Below the pieces are notes generated by a model. That model was not told the DNA's origin and ran no database searches. It saw only the letters and a list, made by a program, of their open reading frames with translations. A program made the position numbers and the translations under genes. DNA of 64,000 nt from Miscanthus floridulus (Eukaryota > Streptophyta > Magnoliopsida > Poales > Poaceae): NCBI RefSeq assembly GCF_019320115.1, contig NC_089582.1:124459259-124523258 (forward strand), read 5' to 3'. Numbering within the stretch: the first letter of the stretch is position 1; each line of letters begins with the position of its first letter. Positions 56,668-64,000 of the stretch are shown in pieces.

Positions 56668-59030
56668 ATGTCTCACAGGGATGGACCTCCTTCTATCTTT
56701 GAGGGAGATGACTTTCCATATTGGAAAATCTGCATGGAGGCGTACTTAGAAGCTCTAGACGTTGGTATTCTTAGAGCCGCCTCACAAGGCTTCCCAAAAC
56801 CTCAAAATGCTACTAACCTACAAGGCGATGAGGTAAATTATGAAAAATGGAATGCAAAGGCTTGCAACACCATCTTTAGAGGCCTTTGCAAAGATGTGTT
56901 CAATCGTGTAAGGAACCACAAAGACGCCCATGCACTATGGTCGGACGTTTGTGCGCTCCATGAGGGAACCAAGAGTGAGCGTGAGGAATGCTATCACCTT
57001 GTGATTAAAAAGCTAAATTCATTTGAAATACTTCTTAAAGAAAGTGCTAATGAGATGTATTCTCGTTTAAATGTTCTTGTAGAGAAAGTCAATGGGCTTG
57101 GACTTACTCAAATGTCACCATCCGACATTGTGAGAAAGATCTTGAGTGTCCTCCCCATTGACAAATATGGGCATATTGTGACTGTGCTACATCAAGGTGA
57201 TCTTTCTGCCGCTACACCGACACAAATCTTGGGAAAGATCAATGCTCATGAGATGTACATGCACATCACACCACAAGATGGCTCATCCTCTACAAAGAAG
57301 AAAGAGAAGGACTTAGCATTCAAAGCTAGCCAAGATAAGGGCAAAGCAAGACTTGAGTATAAGAGCTCAAGTGATGAAGATGATAAAGAAAGTCTTGCTC
57401 TCATGATGAAAAAGACCACCAAGATGCTAAAGAAGCTAAATAAGAGTAGCATCAAGTTTGACGGCAAGAAGAATAAGTTCTTCACTAGCTCAAGAAGGAA
57501 GCCAATCTCCGAGATGGATTGCTACAATTATGGCAAACTTGGCCATCTAGCTCATCAATGCACAAAGCCCAAGAAAGATAAGTTCAAAAACAAGAACAAG
57601 GGCAAGAAAGATGACTCAAGCAATGAAGATGAAGATGAGAAGAAAAAGAACAAGCCATACAAGAAGAGAGATGGCAAGAAGAGGGACTTCCACAAGAAGA
57701 AGAAGAGTGGAAAGGCCTACATTATCGGTGATTGGCTCACGGACATTGATTCATCAAGTGGATCATCCGATGATGATAGTGACAATGAGAAGGTGGCCGT
57801 CATTGCTATTAATCTTGCATCTTCACCGCCACCATCGCCATCATCCTCTACACACCTATGCCTTATGGCCAAGGGTGAATGCAAGGTAACTAAGAGTGAT
57901 GATAGTAGTGATGATGAGCATGCTAGTGATAATGATAGTGATAGCGATGATGATGATTCACCTACATATAATGATCTTGTCAAAATACTAAGAAAATACA
58001 CTAAGATCATTAGAAAGAGTAGAGCTACCAATGAAAAGCTTGATGCTAAAAATGATTCACTCTTAGCTAATTGTGATACATTGGAAAAGGCTAATGATGA
58101 GCTTAGAGAAACCAATGATGCTATATCATCCAAACTCAAGGAGCTCAAATCTTCTAAGAAAGAGCTTAAAGATAAACATGATAAACTTGAGTGGGTGCAC
58201 AATGAACTCATCACTAGCCATAACAAGCTAAAAGATTAATACACTACTCTTAAGATTAATCATGATACTCTTGTTATTGCTCAAGAATTTCTACCAAATG
58301 AGCCGCATGATGCTACTAACCATATTGTCAAGATTGATATAGCTACTTCATGTGATGATTTATTTGATGAGAGCATTGAGCATGGATCTAGTAGCAAAGG
58401 CAAGCAAGTGGTTGAGTGCAATGACTTTGATGAGTATGCCAAGCTCAAGAGTGATAATGAGAAGCTCATGAAAGATCTTGAAGAGATGAAAAGCCACAAC
58501 ATCATTGTGCTAGAAACTCTTGATCATGACAAAGAGTTGATCCTTGAGAATGAGAAGCTCAAAGAAGAAAACAAGAAGCTCAAGGAAGAGAAGAAAGATG
58601 ATGCTCTAAAGGAAGAAAATAAGAAACTCAAGTTAGAGAAAGAGCATCTCAAAATTGGGTTGAGCAAGTTTGCTAGAGGCAAGCACCTCCAAAGTGAGCT
58701 ACTTATGAACACCGTCATGAAGATGGATAGAAGTGGCATTGGATATGTGGTAAGTATAGAGAAGAAGAAGGCTCAAACTCAACAACAACAATCAAAGCCA
58801 AAGCCAAAGCCAAAGAGATATTTTGAGTGTGGACAAGAAGGCCACTTTGCTCATGAGTGTCAAACTCCACCGCCACAACCCTTGCCCAAGCATGCTAGAC
58901 ATTTTGCTTTCAATGCTCACTACATGCTTAGAAAAGATTCTAGTGGAAAGATGAAAGTCATGTTCTTAGGACCCCCAACAAGAGTAGGCCTAAGAAGATT
59001 TGGGTGGCTAAGTCACTTGTTGAGAAGGTG
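56668..59030 (+). pseudogene. Sirevirus B gag (stop, frameshift, damaged zinc knuckles)
   Basis: The frame opens 40 nt after the PBS with MSHRDGPPSIFEGDDF and encodes 523 aa to a TAA at 58237. The same frame then continues from about 58240 to 59030. The N-terminal part is a retrotransposon Gag (UBN2-like), then a Lys/Ser/Asp-rich region and a long coiled coil. Each of the two CCHC zinc knuckles has one Cys replaced by Tyr: CYNYGKLGHLAHQC (Tyr at 57529-57531) and YFECGQEGHFAHEC (Tyr at 58819-58821). A missing base in the ggaccccca run at about 58970 shifts the last 30 codons. Function as a nucleocapsid is doubtful. Confidence 0.92.
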
Positions 59031-59059
59031 AAGGGCCCTCAACAAGTTTGGATTCCTAA

Positions 59060-59700
59060 AGCTTGAATCTCTTATGTATAGGTGAACTACAAGACCGATG
59101 GAAGTCATTGGGTTATTGATAGTGGTTGCACTCAACATATGATCGGTGATCCTCGTATGTTCACCTCACTAGATGAAGAGGTAGATGGATAAGAGAAAAT
59201 AACATTTGGAGATAACTCAAAAGGCAAGGTTAAAGGATTGGGCAAAGTGGCAATATCAAATGACCATTCCATCTCCAATGTGCTATATGTTGCTTCATTG
59301 AGCTTCAACTTGCTATCCGTTGGACAATTGTGTGATCTTGGCTTCCAATGCTTGTTCACCGAGAAGAAGGTTATTGTATCCAAGGTAGATGATAATCACG
59401 TGATATTCAATGGATTTAGATACAACAACTTATATCTAGTTGACTTCACCTCCGAAGATGCAAATTTGAAGACTTGCCTATTCATCAAAACAACACTTGG
59501 GTGGCTATGGCATAGAAGACTTGCTCATGTTGGGATGAGCTCACTCAAGAAGCTTATGAAGAATGATTTGGTGAGAGGGTTGAAGGATGTGAAGTTTGAG
59601 AAGGACAAGCTTTGTAGTGCATGTCAAGCCGGCAAGCAAGTTGCAAACACTCATCCAACCAAAGCGTTCATGTAGAGTATTTAATCATTCCACCGGCTTG
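59060..59700 (+). pseudogene. Sirevirus B protease and GAG-pre-integrase
   Basis: The frame contains the protease signature VIDSGCTQHM (DSG at 59118-59126), a TAA at 59190, then the pre-integrase zinc region (LWHRRLAHVG … CSACQAGK, 59500-59640). At 59672-59676 the sequence jumps directly from the end of this domain (THPTKAFM) to the segment after integrase (FNHSTGLVEETYDVEFDES, in a different frame). The integrase core is absent. Confidence 0.9.
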
Positions 59701-60186
59701 GTTGAAGAAACATATGATGTGGAATTTGATGAATCTAACAGCTCCTAAGGAGCACATGAGAATCTTGATGATGTAGGTGATGAACCATTGAGGGAGGCCA
59801 TGAAGAATATTCTGGTGGGAGACATCAAGCCAAAAGATGATGAAGATGATGTACAAGTCACTAACCAACCCTCTTCATAAAGTGTGCCACAAGATGGTGA
59901 AAAAGATGGGAGAGTAGAAAATGAAGATACTCATATCTCCCATGAGCAAATGGTGGTACAAGCACAAGACGTTGATGCTCCACAACCTCCTCCTCAAGTG
60001 GTCAATAGAAGAAATACACCTCTCCTACAAGATCATCCACAAGATCTCATCATAGGGAGTCCATCAAAGGGTGTAATGACTCGATCTTAAAAACTTACTT
60101 TATTTATTGCTCATCACTCTTTTGTCTCTTGCTATGAGCCTACCAAGGTAGAAGAAGCTCTAAAAGATCTGGATTGGATCAATGTC
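59676..60186 (+). pseudogene. Sirevirus B linker between integrase and RT
   Basis: Acidic, Pro/Gln-rich sequence with VEETYDVEFDES, QAQDVDAPQPPPQVV and GSPSKGVMTRS. Same frame as the RT but with stops near 59746, 59877 and 60088. It normally follows the integrase C terminus. Confidence 0.8.
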
Positions 60187-61677
60187 ATGCATGAAGAGTT
60201 GAACAACTTCACTCGCAATGAAGTTTGGACTCTTGAAGAGCGACCAAAAGGTGCAAGAGTCATTGGAACGAAGTGGGTGTTCCGCAACAAGCAAGATGAT
60301 CAAGGTGTTGTTGTGAGAAACAAGGCAAGACTAGTTGCAAAGGGGTTCTCTCAAGTTGAAGGTTTGGATTTTGGAGAGACCTTTCCATCGGTTGCAAGAT
60401 TAGAAGCCATCCATATCCTTCTTGCATATGCATCACATCATGAAATGAAACTATATCAAATGGATGTGAAAAGTGCATTCTTAAATGGCTTTATTAATGA
60501 ACTAGTCTATGTTGATCAACCTCCTAGGTTTGAAGACCCTAGATATCCTAATTATGTTTATAGGTTGTCCAAGGCACTATATGGGCTTAAGCAAGCCCCA
60601 AGAGCTTGGTATGAGTGCCTTCGGGACTTCCTCATTGAGAAGGGCTTCACCATTGGGAAGGTCGACACCACACTATTCACCAAGAAGCTTGATGGGCATA
60701 TCTTCATTTGTCAAGTATATGTTGATGATATCATCTTTGGATCATTAAATGAAGATTCATGCAAAGAATTTGGTGAATTGATGTCGAAGGAGTTTGAGAT
60801 GTCCATGATTGGTGAGCTTACATTCTTTCTTGGTTTTCAAGTCAAGCAAATGAAAGAAGGCATCTTCATCTCTCAAGAGAAATACACAAAAGATCTTCTC
60901 AAGAGATTCAAGATAAATGAATGTAAGCCAATCAAGACACCAATGCCTACCAATGGACATCTCGACCTAGATGAGGGAGGTAACTCGGTTGATCAAACTC
61001 TCTACCATTCTATGATTGGTAGCTTGTTATATTTAACCGCATCTAGGCCCGACATCATGTTTAGTGTGTGTATGTGTGCTAGATTTCAAGCTAGTCCTAA
61101 GGAAACACATTTAATTGCCGTAAAAAGAATCTTTAGGTATCTTAAGCACACACCAAGCATTGATCTTTGGTATCCCAAAGGAGCTATATTTGAATTAATT
61201 AGCTATCTCGATTCGGATTATGCCAGATGCAAAGTGGATAGAAAGAGCACATCCGGAGGGTGCCATTTGCTTGGTAGATCACTTGTGTCTTGGTCCTCCA
61301 AGAAACAAAATAGTGTGGCTTTGTCCACCGCCGAAGCAAAATACATTGCCGCGGGTGCTTGTTGTGCACAAATTTTATACATGAAACAAACTTTGCTAGA
61401 CTATGGTGTAGTTCTAGAAAAGGTACCTCTTTTGTGCGACAATGAAAGTGCGGTAAAACTTGCAAATAATCCAGTTCAACACTGTCGCACCAAGTACATA
61501 GATATCCGCCATCACTTTCTAAGAGATCATATTGCTAAAAATGATATATTACTAGAAGGTGTAAGAACCGAAGATCAATTAGCGGATATCTTCACTAAAC
61601 CGCTAGATGAGGCTACATTTTGTAGATTGCAGAATAAGCTCAATGTACTTGATTTTAGTAACTTCACTAAAAATTGA
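60187..61677 (+). pseudogene. Sirevirus B reverse transcriptase and RNase H (long open frame)
   Basis: 496-aa frame covering RT and RNase H. RT landmarks: IGTKWVFRNKQDD, LYQMDVKSAFLNGF (catalytic Asp), LYGLKQAPRAWY and YVDDIIFGS (YVDD box). RNase H landmarks: YLDSDYARC, STAEAKYIAAG (the second Glu of the usual motif is Lys) and LLCDNESAVKLANN. The frame ends TGA at 61675. It is open throughout, but with integrase gone and Gag damaged it cannot support autonomous movement. It is annotated as part of a defective element rather than a host gene. Confidence 0.9.
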
Positions 61678-62350
61678 GCTTGTGTTGTCCCTTGCATTCA
61701 TTGTAATATACAACATGTTTAATTTTTGGCAATGCATATAGGGCTTGTCTAACATGGTTAAGATAACCGCTGAAAAGCATGTGAAGAAGCTTAACCTTGG
61801 ATTAAACTTGACAAGCAACTAGATTTATTTTCAAGTATTGCATATGCATGAATGTTGTTTTGTCGTTTAGTTGCATTTGCCCTCTTATTGCCTATTTTCT
61901 TAAAAAAGAATTATAGCCTAAGGCAAAATATTTTGAAAAATATGAGGGTTTGAGAGAGGTCACTCACATCAGTCCCAATTGGAGTTTATTTGGATCTTAT
62001 TTAAGTTGGGACTTGATTGGGAACAGGCAGCGCGAAGGAACTTTGAAGATTTGCTGGAAAAGGTGCACCGGATGCTGCTGCCCAGCGTCTGGTCAGTTCA
62101 CAGGAGGTGAACTGCTGCTGAAGGAGTGACCAGATGCTGCATTTGTGCGTCTAGTTAGGAGGGGATCCAGCGTTCGGTCGATTGAAGGAAGAACAAGTTG
62201 TACTAATCGGACCCTGCCTGCGTCCGGTCATGGACCACCGGACGCATCCGGTCCCGATTCTAGAGGAATTGGACCTCTCTAGAATCGACCGGATGCTGGG
62301 TGGTAGCGTCCAGTCGCTACCACCAAAGTGTCCAGTCAGTGGTTTTCATG
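61678..62350 (+). other. Sirevirus B post-pol non-coding region with CCGGAC-type repeats
   Basis: No long frame. At 62060-62340 several rCCGGAtGC / GCGTCyGGTC motifs occur (ccggacgcatccggtc at about 62238) resembling those in the 5' LTR, so regulatory repeats are present on both sides of the coding region. Confidence 0.6.
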
Positions 62351-63140
62351 CGACATCGGGACTCCTCCGTTTCCTTATCTGTCGTGTTTGGGATCCTCAT
62401 ATAACCACAGCCATTGCGTTTTCTTTTCCTTGACCTAACCACATCGCCACTGCTCACCGCGCCACTGCAGCTCTGTCCTGAGCCCACGTGCCCAAGCCAC
62501 CACACCACAGCAGCTTGTCGGGCTGCCACAGCCCCATGTCGGACTCCCTCGCGCGCCACCGCATCTGCCAGCCTCGCACGCAACCGCATCCGCCTGGCTC
62601 TCTCACCACCGCGCCGCCTAAGCCGAGCCCGCTGCCAAGCCTCACCGTGTGCCTCCAGTCATCCTGCTGCTCTAGCAAGCGTCGTTCAAGCCCTAATCCT
62701 CTCCTCGTTTGGTAAGGCCCTTTTCTACCTATTCATCAGATTACCCATCGTTTGCGCAGCAACCCTAACTTCGTCGTTGTCATTGATCCACAGCCAATTC
62801 TTCGTAGAGCTTCAAAAACCCTAACCCTAGTTGGTTCCGAGGTTCCCCCGCGTGATGTCTTTTCTTTCTCCAGATCGCTGATCGTCAGGTAGCTTGCCCA
62901 TCGTCTCAATTTCGCACCTACATTGCTTGCTTCCTAGGTTTTCGCATCTATTAGATATATTATATTTATTCATATATCCATCTATTCTATCGTGTAGCGA
63001 GTCGGTGTCGTTGAGATTCTTGTGGCAGTTGGCAGTCAACTCGGAGCCAAGCTCGCCAGTAAGGATCGAGGCCAAGCCTCGGGAGTGTTAGTTTGACAGT
63101 TGATCTTCATCAGCGGCAGTTCACCCTCTTGTCAGATCAG
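62351..63140 (+). other. Gene-leader-like region before the env-like frame
   Basis: C-rich segment (62440-62700) followed by ctcgtttg|gtaaggccc (possible donor about 62712), tgcttcctag|gttttcgc (possible acceptor about 62938) and other pyrimidine-rich acceptors. The layout resembles the 5' UTR and first intron of a plant gene placed directly before the ATG at 63141. A possible internal promoter or spliced env transcript can be inferred, but no frame is supported here. Confidence 0.4.
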
Positions 63141-64000
63141 ATGGCTCGCACCAAGAACGTTGGTGGTGGTCCGGGTGATGATGACCGGAGGCCCCCGCCT
63201 CGCTAGCCTACAGGATCGAAAGGCAAGGCAACGAAGCAGGTGACATTCAAGAAGCGCAAGTACCCCGACGTAGAGACAGCGAGAGCAGCAGCTGTTGTAG
63301 AGGCCGCAGAGCATGCCAAGACAGGAGGCGCTCATAGTGGTGTTGTCATAACAGATCCACAGCTCACACCAGCATAGAGGATAGCACTTGAGGAGGCTGA
63401 GCGTCGTCATGGTGGTCCACCTAGGACTATCATGATGGTAGGATGTCGACTGGCTATTGAGGAGGCTCGACCTCAGGGGGAGTTCTAGCAGGAGGCACAG
63501 TAGCAGCCCCCACTAGCAGAGCCTCAGCCAGCTCAGGACACTCAGGAGGGTCAGCAGGCCGAGGAGACCGTGCCGGCACCCCAGCTACACCGCTCTAGTC
63601 GTACTAGTGCCATAGTTCCACCGAGGCCAGCTACACAGCACAGAGGTTCACACCCACCGCCTAGACCACAGGGTCCACCTCTAGTGGTACACCTCGACTT
63701 GAGGGCCGCCACAGCCAGACAGGTTCACCAGTTGAGATTTGTTGAGTTTGATGTGTTGTTCCCTCTGAGGAGGGATGAGAGATCAGCCAAGGGGTTCTAC
63801 ATACCGCTCCAGGAGGATTTCTATAATGCCTATATCAACAGTGGGGCAGTGTTCAGATCACAGAGAGTCTGCAGTTTGGAGTCTATTGTGGCAGCTACTG
63901 GAGAGCACATCCACCCCTACTTGTCATATTTGTTGGGGCTCGCAGATCTAATTGGCCGGACAGTAGTATATGTACCATCTTGGGTCCGGCAGTTTTATGC
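63141..64000 (+). pseudogene. Env-like frame of Sirevirus B with four TAG stops, runs off window
   Basis: An open reading direction from ATG at 63141 to the window end (286 codons visible), interrupted only by TAG at 63204, 63375, 63486 and 63501. The start (MARTKNVGGG), a KKRKYPD-type basic patch, a Gln/Pro-rich middle and a more conserved-looking C-terminal half (FVEFDVLFPLRRDE, GFYIPLQEDFYNAY) fit the extra gene found after pol in many Sireviruses. Its function is not known, and no signal peptide or membrane segment is visible in the part present. All four stops sit where a CAG codon would fit. It is probably non-functional. Confidence 0.65.

Overview
The window looks like nuclear DNA of a grass (Poaceae, probably Andropogoneae). 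It holds two Sirevirus-type copia elements, long gypsy LTRs that start with TGTAACACC, Stowaway and Tourist/hAT-like MITEs, intron-containing plant genes and a GC-rich single-exon kinase. This assignment is inferred from repeat and gene style; no marker gene was available. A run of exactly 100 N at 15066-15165 marks an assembly gap.

Layout. 1-15 kb is retrotransposon DNA: the 3' part of a plus-strand gypsy LTR (1-3402), a minus-strand LTR of similar type (3403-6045), a decayed minus-strand Sirevirus (about 6046-11080), and another plus-strand LTR of the family (from 11081) that runs into a second gypsy LTR with PBS and gag (about 12.5-15.07 kb). 15-18 kb has a long fold-back repeat and a hAT MITE with a perfect 8-bp target duplication.

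18-34 kb is the gene island. A tandem segmental duplication carries a protein kinase gene plus a two-MATH-domain gene. Unit 1 (about 18.2-24.61 kb) has a full-length kinase (18192-19442, minus) and a broken MATH gene (21720-24256). Unit 2 (24.61-33.6 kb) has a truncated kinase remnant (24616-25165) and an intact six-exon MATH gene (31232-33267, 319 aa), so the two units have lost opposite genes. Unit 2 was enlarged by an SHMT pseudogene, a small tandem repeat and a Helitron-like element. 34-37 kb holds an intact three-exon, 171-aa single-C2-domain gene of the CAR/GAP1 type (34662-36583, minus). 37-42 kb is intergenic and packed with MITEs.

42-64 kb is a nest of retrotransposons. A Tat-like gypsy element (about 42.3-55.04 kb) is interrupted by a complete but non-coding 3354-bp LTR element (45565-48918, TSD GCCAC), by an apparent 5-kb solo LTR (49094-54122) and by a Sirevirus (from 55043 past the window end). 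That Sirevirus has lost its integrase core but keeps a long RT/RNase H frame and a downstream env-like frame with four TAG stops.

Three genes look potentially functional: the kinase (its DFG motif reads NYG, so catalysis is doubtful), the MATH gene of unit 2 and the C2 gene. Nothing in the sequence places them in one pathway. The kinase and MATH genes are linked by having been duplicated together. I found no convincing new biochemical system. The most informative signals are the reciprocal gene loss, the NYG kinase, the acylation-type N terminus of the MATH proteins, the non-coding LTR element and the env-like region.
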